Source: Adineta vaga
Taxonomy: Eukaryota > Rotifera
Direction: 5' to 3'
NCBI GenBank assembly: GCA_021613535.1
Contig: CP075492.1
Location: 10,664,001-10,728,000 of the forward strand
Length of the DNA: 64,000 nucleotides
Under the pieces are notes generated by a model that saw nothing but the letters and a program-made list of their open reading frames with translations, was not told the origin of the DNA and did not search any database. Below are positions 52,796 through 64,000 of this stretch, piece after piece. Position numbers and translations under genes: made by a program. How positions within the stretch are numbered: the first letter of the stretch is position 1; every line of letters begins with the position of its first letter.

Positions 52796-53440
52796 GACAT
52801 GTTAAAAATAAAGTTTAGAATCCGTATATTTTTTTAAATATCGGTTTTGTGTTAAGCGACTTTTATGAGATATCAGAGACGAACAAATCATGTTGTCTTG
52901 CAAACTTTAGGGTGGATATGTCTTATCTATACTATTTCAATGAATTTCATAATTTTCAAAAGGTTAATACAAATCAAATATAATATTTTACGATAAAAAT
53001 CCAAATGATGATACTAGTGAAGTAATGGCTGATTTTGACGCAATATTTCAAAAGAAAAATTCTCGTTCATTAAGTTACTTATTATAATTGTTATTCAACT
53101 TAACTATCGATTTCTCATTATGCTATTATATCGGCTGTATTAATTGGTATGATTACTCTTAGTCTTGTTCTCCAACATCTCATATTGATAAGAGAATTTT
53201 ATGTACAAAAATTGTCTCACTTGTTCATGCATATAAATATTCTGTTCACGCTTTTCTTTCATTGATTCCGTCATTGTATTGTTGTTCAACTGTTCATGCT
53301 CGGCCGCTTTGCATGTTTACCAGTTAACAAAGATCGGCCAATTTGTCTTTCATCACATTATCTTTTTTCTCACATATGTCTCCAATATATAAAAAGGAGT
53401 TATATTATCTTTGTGCAATTACTTAATATATTTGTTCAAG
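52796..53440. other. Intergenic with possible degenerate coding traces
   Basis: A stretch at about 53100-53260 reads as a hydrophobic peptide (SAVLIGMITLSLVLQHLILI) before stops. This may be a remnant of a membrane protein, but no family can be named and chance is likely. Confidence 0.3.
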
Positions 53441-54614
53441 ATGTCGATTATCATCGCTTTTTTAGATTGGGATCCAGCTTATGTTGCTAAATGGACTCTT
53501 AGTAAGTTGTTTTTTTTTTACGGTAGAAAAGCGTAATAAATGATTTTCCTAACGATAACATCCATTGAAACTTATTTTAAACAATTTATCTGTATCACTT
53601 GCATTTAAAAGTTCTAAAAATGGATAAGCAAAGAACTAGACGCAAATTTGCTTATGTATTTTTGTCATTTTCATATTTGGTAAGGTAATCTATTCATGAA
53701 TTGACTGATATTTATTCGAATTATAGCACATGGATATATTTTACATATCGATAGATTCTTGATGAGTATTTATTGAAAAAAAGATATATGAAAAGAACGA
53801 AGTTATTCACATCTGAATAGAAGTATTTGACTGTAGAGAAGAAACGAAATTTTTCTTGCTTAAATCTTTTTCTCATTCTCAGAACATGAATTATTTTTTA
53901 TTGTATGTGTACGATCAGCATTTCGCAGGTTGAATATTTAATTCCTAATTAACAATGCAAGAAAGGTCAGAGAGAAAAAGAGACATTGTCTAGCTTAGGA
54001 ATCGTTCAGTGACACAGTTTCCTAGAAAATTGTAATATCTTTACAATATATGGCAATACAATTAGGGAAAGAATGAACGTTATATTATACCTATATCAAG
54101 ATTCGACTGTAGTTGGAATCTATTCTGTTTGCTTTTGTTTTAAGTCGCAACGCATCAGTATATTTCATTTATTTAGAATTTGAAAATGTGCAAAAGAAAC
54201 TAACTAATGAACAACTTGATTATTTACGTGAATGTAAGTATACATCGGGATGAAATATATCTGAAAAGTGAATCAACTTTAAAGTTAAATTAAGCAATGT
54301 AATTGGACAATTCACTTTCTCAGTTGTGTCTGATGCTTTATTCTATTGTTATGCTTATTAATCTTTTCTAATCTAAACTAGATTATACGACTAACAACGT
54401 TCCGTCACTTGATGAACTTGAAGCAGTTGCCATACAATGGAATATTGATGATCCATATTTTGTATACGATTTAGATGTCAGTATAATTCTTTTCATTAAA
54501 TCTAATCTATATTAACATTCTTTTTTTGACTTATAGAATTGGTTTTATGGTCGACATTTAGCTGAGCTAGTTGCTGCTCGACGACGTTATGAAGCACGGA
54601 TAACTGGTGCTTAA
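53441..54614 (+). CDS. Short homeodomain-like protein
   Basis: Four exons. Exon 1 starts MSIIIAFLDWDPAYVAKWTL, then an intron of about 675 bp (53500-54174), long for this window. The next exons read KFENVQKKLTNEQLDYLREY, then YTTNNVPSLDELEAVAIQWN and IDDPYFVYDLDNWFYGRHLA, ending in basic AARRRYEARITGA. All junctions keep frame. The three-helix spacing and the final NWFYGRH echo a homeodomain recognition helix (WFxNR), but key residues differ and DNA binding is doubtful. The product is about 96 residues, which leaves little beyond the domain. It could be a truncated or very divergent homeobox gene, or an unrelated helical protein. Confidence 0.4.
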
Positions 54615-55429
54615 TTTCCATATAAATTTTATTGCGCGAATATGTTTTCTGTTTCATTATTGTTCATTCGATTGAAGGAGCAAATTGTTTCTGATATCTC
54701 ATGTCTGTAGAATATTAATAAAACAGAAACTTGTGTTATGCACTGTTAATCTTGTCTCTATGAAATAATGATTTGAACGAACAAAACAAGGTGAAACGAT
54801 TGTTTTCAAAAATTGTATCAAAAAGACATTCAATAAAAATATATTTCAGTTCTATATTAAATTCCAATTGATTTCAATAGATCAATATACCATTGTCTCG
54901 GTATAGAATAAAAAACCACTGTCAGTTCTCATTAACGTATATAAGAATATAAAAAGATAGAATAGTTTAGTGGATGTCATTGATCAATCAGCAGTCTGTT
55001 CTTTAAAAAAGTCACGTATTTTCTTCTCTATTTTATTTGGAATAAAAAAAACAATGTTGATGTTCGATTCAGAAACAACGAATACTTGATAAAAAGATTC
55101 ATTTTCTTTTAAAGTGGAATTATAATACATCGTCTATTGAGGAGGAATGTGAAAAATGTGAGTTAGATGAAACTCATCATGGTGAGATGAATTTTGTATC
55201 AAAATCAAGTTTGTTTTCTGATTGTAAAAGTATAAGACGAAGTATTTAGTGAACAACGGTTCCGGAGGTATAAGCAAAGATGTACGTGTTATAAAGGGCG
55301 CTAATTTTTTGAAATAGCTTTCAAGCACCTTATGATCAGGGTTATCACTATATAGCGAATTTATTTGGATAAAAAGACATGAAGAAAAAAAAAGAAGAAG
55401 TTCTTTGATGAAGCCAACAGATTATTGTT
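54615..55429. other. Intergenic, AT-rich
   Basis: No supported gene. A 64-codon minus-strand ORF at 55134-55328 lacks domain or splice context. Confidence 0.4.
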
Positions 55430-55790
55430 CACCTTGAAACAAGTTAATGCTGTCCATGTTCTAAAAATAAAATGATTTTTAAAAGCTATACAAATTCCTA
55501 AACTTACGGGTATCTTTTGATTTTTCTTTTAAAAACAATAAATAATCGATGTGTTCCTCAATAGCTTCAATTTCTTTATTCTTCCAAATTGCTTCTCGTG
55601 TAAAAAGTTGACAATCAACATCATTATGATTTGTTAATTTTGATTTAATATAAGATTAATTTCTTTTCGAAATTCGCTTTTCTGCTTTACCAATTGCTTT
55701 ATCTAAAATTTTAGGAAAATAATTAAGTCTTAAGATTACAATGTATAGGATTCATACTTGTTCATCATAATTGTTCGCGTCGTTAGGCAT
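55430..55790 (-). pseudogene. Broken small gene of unknown family
   Basis: The ATG at 55788-55790 gives MPNDANNYDEQ. An intron at about 55702-55756 leads to IKQLVKQKSEFRKEINLIL. The frame then shifts, near 55640, into SKLTNHNDVDCQLFTREAIW and KNKEIEAIEEHIDYLLFLKE. A second intron (about 55460-55506) may follow. Coding-like composition in two frames within one exon indicates a frameshift in a once-real gene, or a sequence error. No family recognised. Confidence 0.35.
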
Positions 55791-55840
55791 GTTCACAGTG
55801 TTTCGAATAAATATATGAGAATAATTAATTTGTGCAATAT

Positions 55841-58800
55841 TTACGAATTATGATCGATTTTATCTCTTTTAACAAATCGATGAAGATGAAGGTGTTTTTT
55901 GACGGTAGATGTGACCAAGAGGAAAAGAAAAATACAACTAACCATGTTTATTCGAATGATTTCATTCGTCTTTCTATGTGAAAGCATGAATACGTCTTGC
56001 GAAGCCATACTGTTTACGTCGTGGTTGTAATCTCGACGAAAATGACCGTCGAAGTTATGACCTCGAGGGATCGAGGTAAAGAGATGAATATTTTTTGTTG
56101 AAAAAATCCAAATAATATGTTTAACTACTTTATTCAAATAAAAATGAATCTTTAATCAACGTGGAGGCCGTAAATGACGATCTGATAATTCTTCTTTATT
56201 TTCAATTACCCGTTGAAATTCAGTTGTAATCCAAAAATTTGATTGCCAATTTTTCTGCTCACACATCGTTGCAAATGTTGAATCAGCAAAGGCATATGCT
56301 AATCGACGAAATACTTTTGGTAATTTAGTGAAATTCATGACTGAATCATCTGGATCACATAATCGTTTGATTTCATCATGAAGAATCGGTTTACATGGTC
56401 GAAGAATTTGATAATGTTTTTGTTCATGTTCTTGTACACGTTCTTGTTCTCGTACTAATTCTTGTTCTAATTCACGTTGTTGTTCTTCATCATAAAATTG
56501 TGATAATTGTTGTTTCAATGCACCATAAGTATTCATTCGTTTTAAAACAGCATGATGAATCTCTTCCGATGCATGAATATTTGCATGTTGATATTGGTTG
56601 ATATAGATTTGCGATATAGTTTGTAAAGCTTTCGGTACACCATACATCCGTTTAATTCAAGAATTTCTGATGCTAAACATTTTTCAGCTAATTCATCCAT
56701 CATTTCGTCAGCGAAAATTTGTTGATTATTAGTCCAATCAATTATTTGAAAGGCACAGACTTTATGTTGATAACTAAGACTTTGTACAGACCAATGATAT
56801 AATCCATCCCATGTTGCTCGTTGAGTATTTTCATAAACCCATCGTAGAATATCTTTCAATACAATAGGATCTTGTGAATGTGTTTTCAATGAAATAATTT
56901 GACGATGAACTTCATCTGAACTCCAAAATGTTAAGGAATGACCTTCACCTAATTTTCTCATTCGCATACATGCTTGTACGAATCGATCTTTAGTTAAACC
57001 ATTACCAAGTGTAACTGCAGCTTTAAAACCAGTTGGAAATTTAAAATCAGTACCTCTAGTATGTACTTCATCGAGATAAATAACACATCGATCTAATCGT
57101 TCACTTGCAGGTGATGTTAAAAAAGAATGATGATGAAATTGTCGATCACAAACAATGATATGATCGAATTCGAAATAAATTGCATAATCAATTTTTGTTT
57201 TATCAGATCGTTTCAACCAATTTATAGCTATTTCACGATTTGTACGATCAACAAATAGAGCACCAACATCAAGAATAACATGAATTATTGCTTCAGAATT
57301 TGTAATTTCATTTAAAATCATTTCTGATGTAATATTCACAGGTAAATATCGATATTTTTCATTTTCGACTTGTAATAGATTGTTAATAACAATAGCATCC
57401 GTTTTTTGTAATTGAGATAAATCACGTTGTTGAATATGAATAGGTAATAATAATTGTGTATCATTTGTACCACTAAATCCAGTTATCATTTTTGTTCGTA
57501 CAGATGATGATAAATCCCAAGCAGATGCAATTAATTTATGAGGAAATTGTTTTGCTTCTTGAGGAAAGACAAAATGATTGAGAAAATAATTGATGACAAT
57601 CATATTGTATCGTAATAGTTGAAAAAGTTGATGAAGTTCTTGTTGACATTCTTTGATATTGACTTTTTTCCATTGTTTAAGATTTTGTGGAATATCATTC
57701 TCATGTTCTTCTGCAATCCATTCAGTATAAATTATTTCCGGATCTCGTTCTTCTTGATTCAAACGATCAAAACATTGTAAAATTTGTGAATCTTTTAATC
57801 CACTGTAATAATATGAAAGTTGGGTTAAAACAAGAGCAGTATCAGGATGACCAAATTCAGTTCGATCTGCAGGAACATCTTTGGCTCGATAAGGTACAGC
57901 CATTAATCGATGAAAATTAACATTGAAATTAACACCATAATTAACACGATAACGTTTTTTCAAACAAATAAATAAAACTTCACTTGATAATAAACCACGA
58001 AGAATAAGAAATGATTGAAGATCATCGAGAGAAAATCGATCAAGAAGAGAATCTATCGATGTATGAATATCTAATACAAATGATAAAATACATTGGCGAT
58101 CTTCTTTTCGATATGATTTTTGATTGAGCCAATCATTAATAATCTTCACACATAATTCAGGAAATGATCGATGTGATAAGAAACGAAATTCTGGAAAAGC
58201 ACTTCGATATGTTGACGCTTTATAAATGACATTCGTTGCATCATTGAGAGCAATATCTGCAGCAAAGTTTTTTACTGAATTTGAAATTATTTGAATAAGT
58301 TGCCAACGTTCAACACCACCATCAATTCGTTGTTGTTGTCCAACTGTATAGATCAATTGATATTTACAATGTAAAATTTCATCGGATTCATCGAGAAGAT
58401 CTCGTGCAAATGTTTTCAACCATCGTTGAACAATTAACATGCAACGACTGGTATCAAATTCTTTTCGTAGACATTTATCAATTGTAAGAAGATCAAATGA
58501 GAGAAGATCTTCAGGTGATGTTAATATCACATCACAATGATATAGTGCTTGTTGAAATCGATTATAAATGTGATTCATTTGTTCATGCGTAAAATTCATA
58601 TCACGACGACAAACAAATGGTAAAATACGTCGATTAAGTAAACCACTTAATTTAAATCTTAATGATTGGTAATTCATTGGAAATAATGATTTCAATACAA
58701 TAATACGAATTAAACTTGTTACAGATGAACATAAACTAAGTGCTAACATTGTTATAATAACAGATGTTTTTCCTTCACCCATATTCATTTGCATAACGAG

Positions 58801-59870
58801 ATTTCGCAATATCGACGAATCTGTAGAGAGTTCAGGTTGCATCATATGACGTGTAACATCCACTTGAATTTCACGAATAGTAATATTCATTTCTAATTCA
58901 AAGATTAACCATGGAAGATGTTCAGCTGGTATCCAATTTGCGTGTGGAATAGTAATGAGTTCTTTTTGAAATTCTTCGATTTTATTGTACCAAGCAAAAT
59001 GCAATGCACGTTCCAATTGTTGTTCAATAATCCAATTAATTATTATACCACCAAGAAGTGTACATTGATCGTTAGTTAAATGAAGAGAACGAGTTGATTG
59101 ATGTTTTTCATTTAACCATAGCTGTTGAAAGAGAGTGATTAAAGTCGATGGTATAGTTCTAGGTAATAAACCTATATTAAATAAGTTTTTATGATCAACA
59201 GTAATTGATTCTAATAATTCATTCCAGAAATCAGTTGATTCTTGACGGAAAGATTCGAGAATTGGAATGATTTCTTCTATCGAAGGATGTTTTCGTTGAC
59301 AAGTTTCACCGGATTGTAATTGTTTCCAACTCATTGCTAATTGATTTTTGAAAAATTTGCCAATTTCACGACGAGAACTATTTTGATCATCAATTGATGT
59401 AAAAATTTCATTTGGAAATGTTTTATGTTCATTGGTAGTTTTCCTTAGGATTGTTGAATTAACGATATGATTTGTATTTCAATGGAAATACTTCTGTTCT
59501 GCTTTTCGAAGTAGTTCATGATTAATTTGTTTGCTGAACGATGAAATTGATATTTGATTATCATCTTCAATCGATTTTTGTATAAATTCTTGTGAAGAAA
59601 CAGATTTGATTAAGATATGGAACAAGATCAAATGAACAGATTAGATTTTGAATAGTCATTAGAAATGTATTAAGTTTTTTATTTAAATACCACGATTTTA
59701 ATAAGAATTTAATTTAATTCTTTTCTTCCGACGTAGCTAATCGACATTGATCTTTAAAAGTATAACCATTTTTAAAACAATCTTTCACCTCTTCAAAAAT
59801 ATGAGTTGATTGTATTGTTTCTGTTGTAGGTAATTGTGTTCAACGATTTTCTTAAAACAATAATGTATAA
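55841..59870 (-). pseudogene. DUF3638/DUF3645 giant-protein gene remnant (SecA-like ATPase motifs)
   Basis: The main open stretch (59334-56542) contains QMNMGEGKTSVIITMLALSL (DUF3638, P-loop-like, near 58780), then DLLDESDEIL (near 58390), GFSGTND (DUF3645, near 57470) and EVHTRGTDFKFPTGFKAAVT followed by QACMRMRKLGEGHSLTFW (near 57050-56930). Breaks are a -1/+1 shift near 56650 after which RMYGVPKALQTISQIYINQY continues in another frame, a TGA after LRPPR (near 56157) where homologues would read on, and a TGA near 59478 with coding sequence (QEFIQKSIEDDNQISISS) continuing upstream. Readable traces reach about 59870, and downstream to about 55841 (KNIHLF). Full-length family members are several times longer. 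The gene is truncated at the 5' side by the duplication arm. Function of the family is unknown. Confidence 0.8.
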
Positions 59871-62705
59871 TGAATAGAAAACAGAAAAAAGTTATCGTTT
59901 TATTTATTGTCCAACACGATGTTTGCCATTCACTGTCCACTTGATGATACTCATAGAAAGTATTTTAATCTGTTCTAAACGTATATTTTTGTACATGATC
60001 AAGAAAGTTCAATACATTGTTTTTAATTGACAATATATATGAAGATAGAATATAGTTGAGATAGATAAAGAGCAACCATTGTCAAATTAGTAATCGACTA
60101 TGATAAATTATGTATGATACTTGTACAAATTTTAGAGAACTAATGATTTGAATTCCGTCATATGATTGAAGAATCTCCAGATCTATGAGTTCTAAATCAG
60201 ATATGTACTGTATAGAAAGAACACTTGAGAATATATAAAGCAAATCTAGGTAGAGACGTTAGATGAATATAACAGAACAATATGGAAGAAAAAAAGCTTA
60301 ATTTTATTAGAAAACGATAATGATGAATAATGTTTTTCAATATATTCAAATTGAAAAATAAATTCTTTTAGTTAATAGACAAACCACCAGTCAAAGAGCT
60401 GTAGATAAAAAAAATTATGTAAAATTGCGAAAGATCATATGAAATCATTGCTATTCTGCAAATATCCTTTTCTTTTTACAATTTTCGATATACGATAAAA
60501 GTAAACAATAGTATCAAATTTTTAGCTTGTTTCGATTGATAGAAATTATACAGTTTGTTCTTCCTTTGTTAATGTTTCTCACATATAATATGTTGAATAA
60601 AAGAGCAACAACTATCATGTCAAATATTTTCGTTCATTCATAGTCATGTATCATTGTTTTCATTGACGATTAAGGTTATACAGATGATATAAATATCTAC
60701 ATTGATAACTTCGTTCGAAATGAACATATAGTGATCAAAATAATTATGAAATCTTCATTGATTCAATTAGATTATTTACCTGATGAAGTTCTTCTGAACA
60801 TTTTGAAGAAACTGGATAACAATCAAGTACTCTATTCTTTAATGAATACTAATGAACGTTTGAATAATTTTTTGCACGATTCAACTTTTACAAGTCATTT
60901 ATCATTGATGGATTGTTCTTCTGATAATTCTATGAAACCATTATCCATTACAATACTTGAACGATTTTATTCACAAATCTTACCTAAAATTCATCATAAA
61001 ATTCAATGGTTTAACGTTGAAATGTCATCTATGGAACGTATTCTTCTTTCTGGAACTTAACCTAATTTATCTGGACTTGGTTTATATAATCTTGATATAG
61101 AGACTGTGAAATACTTGTTTACAAGTAAGATATTTTATTTTATTTCATTATAACTTGAATAGAATTGAATAGATCACTGATAAGAATTTTATTTATATTT
61201 AGATAACAATGTATTAAATAATTTATTTAAGAAACAAATTATCTCACTTTGTATTAGTTTCAAGAGAAAACAACGATCAACTGACGCTGAAAATCGAATT
61301 ATATTTGAAGATATTATGACTGTTTTTACCAATCTACAATATTTCAGATTGAATTATTCAATCAATGCTCCATATATGTCATTTATTACTTCACCTCCAA
61401 CTTTTGTTTCTTCGACGCTCTTAGAATTACATATCAATGTTGAAAATTTCAATGATTGTCTTTATATGCTTGATGGACGTTTTGAGCAGCTTCAGTCACT
61501 TCATATTAACACTTCTTGTATTTTTCGTACAATACGTTTAATAATCGATAACACAGTTGAGCAATTTCTGTTAACATTTGATTTTATTTAAATAATTCGT
61601 TGTTTTTTTTCATAGGAAAGTTTACCGAATTTAAAAAGTTTTTCATTGCGTTGCGATGTAGCTACCTCTGATTATCAACAATTAATTGTTCCACTTTTAA
61701 ATCGAATGCTTAATTTAGAAAAACTTCATTTACATCTTATAGTTTGGCATAAACACATTTATTGATGGAAATAATTTGAAAACAAATATTATCAATCATA
61801 TGTTACAACTAAAGAAATTTACATTCAATATTCGTTCCGATATTCGTCTTCATGATCAAACTAATTTATTATCGAATAAAGATATTCAATGTACATTTGA
61901 TGATTTGATAGATAATGAAATTATTACTTCTGTTGATTATTTTTTGGAGATTGAACGAGGTCAATGTCATATTTATTGATATCCATATCAAATGAACGAA
62001 TATCATCGAATAGCAAATAATTTTCCAGGTGGAATATTTAAATATGTTCGTAAAATTGAATTGTTTGATACACGACCTTTTCAACATAATTTCTTTTTTC
62101 GAATTTCTTAATCATTTCCATTTGTGAAAGAATTAACCTTGATTAATGAAAAAGCACAATATGATAAACGATCTTCAACATCAAATGATAACAATGAACA
62201 TTTATCAATCATTGAATATCCACATCTAACTAAACTTGATCTTAGTGAAGCTCATCACGATTATATTGAACAATTTCTTCTTGATACAAAAACATGTTTA
62301 CCAAACGATGTTTATCTTGTTGTTCAGTTTGAAGAACTGAAAAGAATGACACACTGTTTTGAAAGCAATACAACAAGAACAAATTGTGACAAAATACGTT
62401 CGTTAGCTTTAATTGATGTGTCTGCCATCCCTATATATTTAAGAAAATATTTTCCTTGTACAAAATTTTTATGATTGTTATCAATGTTTACATTAATAAA
62501 TAAAATATGATTAAGATTAAGATTAGATTTATATAGAGTTGCATTTGAATGACAATAGAAGTGAGAGACAGTTTTAGTTCCGAGTATATTTCGAACGATT
62601 TTCTTAGAAATGAAAACTCAATCATATCTCTTAACAGATATTCTTCGAAGAAATAAAGATATGAAGGATGTAGAACGCAGGCATTGAATGAGAGAAAAAG
62701 AGAAG
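59793..62705 (+). repeat. Direct segmental duplication, copy 2
   Basis: Partner of 49960-52795. Its 5' end overlaps the tail of the DUF3638 remnant on the opposite strand (coding-like STHIFEEVKDCFKNGYTFKD on the minus strand near 59800-59740). The duplicated unit therefore picked up a piece of that gene, and a matching short trace sits at the edge of copy 1. Confidence 0.9.
60746..62474 (+). pseudogene. F-box protein gene copy 2 (disrupted)
   Basis: Same structure as copy 1 with the same two introns, starting at the ATG at 60746. The frame is intact where copy 1 is shifted (GLGLYNLDIETVKYLFT), but it carries its own lesions: TAA at 61058-61060 (Tyr in copy 1), loss of two bases near 61745-61750, and TAA at 62109-62111 (Gln in copy 1). 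It also shares the TGA near 61977. Synonymous and non-synonymous differences are scattered, so both copies appear to drift without constraint. Confidence 0.75.
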
Positions 62706-63253
62706 GCGAAGGAATATCATCGTTCCATTATATATGATGAAATAAAAAGTTTGTTATGATATGATCAATAGATGAAAGTAAACTGTCATTTTTCAGCTGA
62801 TGAATATCTAACCATTCTTGCACTGGATGTTCTGCTGTTGTTGTCAGTCGAAACAAGGATAACAAACGTGGTGAAATTGTCAGTCAAATAGATGGAATAC
62901 AACGGAAATGAAATTCACTTGTTTTTACCTTTTAGTTTTTAATTAAAGTCTTCTTACTTAAAAAGAAATATCTTAATTTCAACTTTTCACTATTGTGTAT
63001 ATGGAATATGTTATTGTTTTTCGCGACCGCAATAACAGTGAATACTCTTATGTAAATCGATAAATCTTCTACACTATAGATCTAAATTCGTTGATTCTGT
63101 TTTTTCAAACAGTCGCTTTGAACATTTTGAATCGCATTCTATTGATACACACGAATCTATTCTGTATCTCATTTATCAATTAGTTCATTCGTAATTCAAG
63201 TCGACAACTGATTATTGATAATAGATATTACCATAATACTAAGCAAATAGCAA
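62706..63253. other. Intergenic
   Basis: AT-rich sequence between duplication copy 2 and tRNA-Gly. No feature supported. Confidence 0.45.
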
Positions 63254-63324
63254 GCACTGGTGGTTCAGTGGTAGAATGCTCGCTTGCCACGCGGGCGACC
63301 CGGGTCCGATTCCCGGCCAGTGCA
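63254..63324 (+). tRNA. trnG-GCC: tRNA-Gly (anticodon GCC), second copy
   Basis: Identical over all 71 nt to the copy at 34236, with the same A box, GCC anticodon and B box. It is followed by a run of nine or more T residues (Pol III terminator). The flanks differ from the first copy except for CAA directly upstream. Confidence 0.97.
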
Positions 63325-63533
63325 CTTTTTTTTTTGTCGAAGTAAAGTGAGATGAATTTTGAAATGATGTAAAATATTTTCTTATTTTATTTAATAGCAA
63401 AAGGCAATTCGGTTTTCATCGTTCATAGTTACTTGTGAGTATGAGAAAACAGCAAAAAAATAAAGAGTTTACAAGACACATGACTTAACAGATAGATTGA
63501 AGAAAATAGATTCTTTATTTTTATCTTTATACA

Positions 63534-64000
63534 CTATGCAATATATTCATAAGCATTGGCATTGTCCGCTGATCGTTTCATATATTCGCGTTCTAATAAA
63601 CTTTCAATTCGTATTTTAACTGTCGACGTCTAAAAACGAAAAACAGAAATGAAAAGAATTCGATGCAATTCTGTATAATACATACAGAAATAGGAAATTT
63701 TAATTGAGCAAAAACTTCCGACATTAATTGAGCATGTGGTAATGTTTTGCGTGTTTTCATAATTCGGACTACTGCAGCATCAATTTGATAATGACGATCT
63801 TGTACAACACGTTGTGTTGTGGACGTATTTTCTTCTGGCTACAAAAGTCAATGGGTTGAAATAATGAAATTAACTAAACATATTCTATTTTAATACGAAC
63901 TGTTTCTTTTAATTGAACTTGATTGATTTTAATTCGAATTAATTTATGTTCAAACGATGTATTTAGAGTAAATTGATCATCCGGATTAATCTCTTTTGTC
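63534..64000 (-). CDS. CUL4: Cullin-4, C-terminal part (5' end outside window)
   Basis: Three exons are visible. The upstream one gives [20 protein letters not shown] and LKET. After an intron (about 63841-63902) come [20 protein letters not shown] and [20 protein letters not shown]. After a second intron the end reads [20 protein letters not shown] then YEYIA. This is the winged-helix neddylation domain; the acceptor lysine is that in VRIMK. The FKHKLxRIKINQxQxKET wording separates CUL4 from CUL3 and CUL1. CUL4 scaffolds DDB1-DCAF ubiquitin ligases. Stop at 63534-63536. The N-terminal cullin repeats and RBX1-binding part lie beyond the right edge. Confidence 0.92.

Overview
The window looks like nuclear DNA of an invertebrate animal, most likely a bdelloid rotifer of the Rotaria/Adineta type. 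It is strongly AT-rich, and genes are compact with many short GT-AG introns, mostly about 45-75 bp. Conserved animal genes (spalt-like, cyclin Y, MNT, CCT7, RBSN, ROMO1, CUL4) sit next to families I associate with bdelloids: ADP-ribosyltransferase fused to kinesin-light-chain-type TPRs, diverged F-box proteins, and giant DUF3638/DUF3645 proteins. The species call is inference; no rRNA or mitochondrial marker is present.

Layout 1-44.8 kb (housekeeping and developmental genes, both strands). AMPK-beta-like CBM48 protein (3' part cut by the window edge), small Cys-rich secreted protein, RING-TPR protein, spalt-like zinc-finger factor, Ly6-type protein with an apparent frame break, cyclin Y, Ser/Arg-rich protein, ribosomal protein S2, a possible structured ncRNA, small membrane protein, ARF GTPase, TFIIIC90-like protein, AMPK beta, BOD1/BOD1L-like protein, ROMO1, small hypothetical, membrane-anchored copine/RGLG-like protein, large membrane protein with a poly-Asp tail, tRNA-Gly(GCC), MNT-like bHLH repressor, CCT7 and RBSN in divergent arrangement, and a small single-pass membrane protein.

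Layout 44.9-62.7 kb (accessory block). This holds a 226-bp inverted-repeat foldback, an intact intronless 842-codon ART-TPR gene with eight near-identical 126-bp repeats, a nitrilase-like fragment, two copies of a 2.8-2.9 kb direct duplication carrying broken F-box genes, a short homeodomain-like gene, a broken small gene, and a decayed but largely readable DUF3638/DUF3645 gene. The motif series of that last protein resembles SecA/superfamily-2 ATPases. The block looks like a turnover zone of duplication and decay inserted among conserved genes.

Layout 62.7-64 kb. A second tRNA-Gly(GCC) identical to the first, then the 3' end of cullin-4 running off the right edge.

Functional links. Two CBM48 proteins of AMPK-beta type lie 22 kb apart. 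Several products begin with Met-Gly and are candidates for N-myristoylation (both CBM48 proteins, cyclin Y, ARF). Many genes have a pyrimidine-rich AG just before the start codon, compatible with spliced-leader trans-splicing known in bdelloids or with 5'-UTR introns. All starts, exons and splice sites are read by eye from sequence; no transcript or database search was available.
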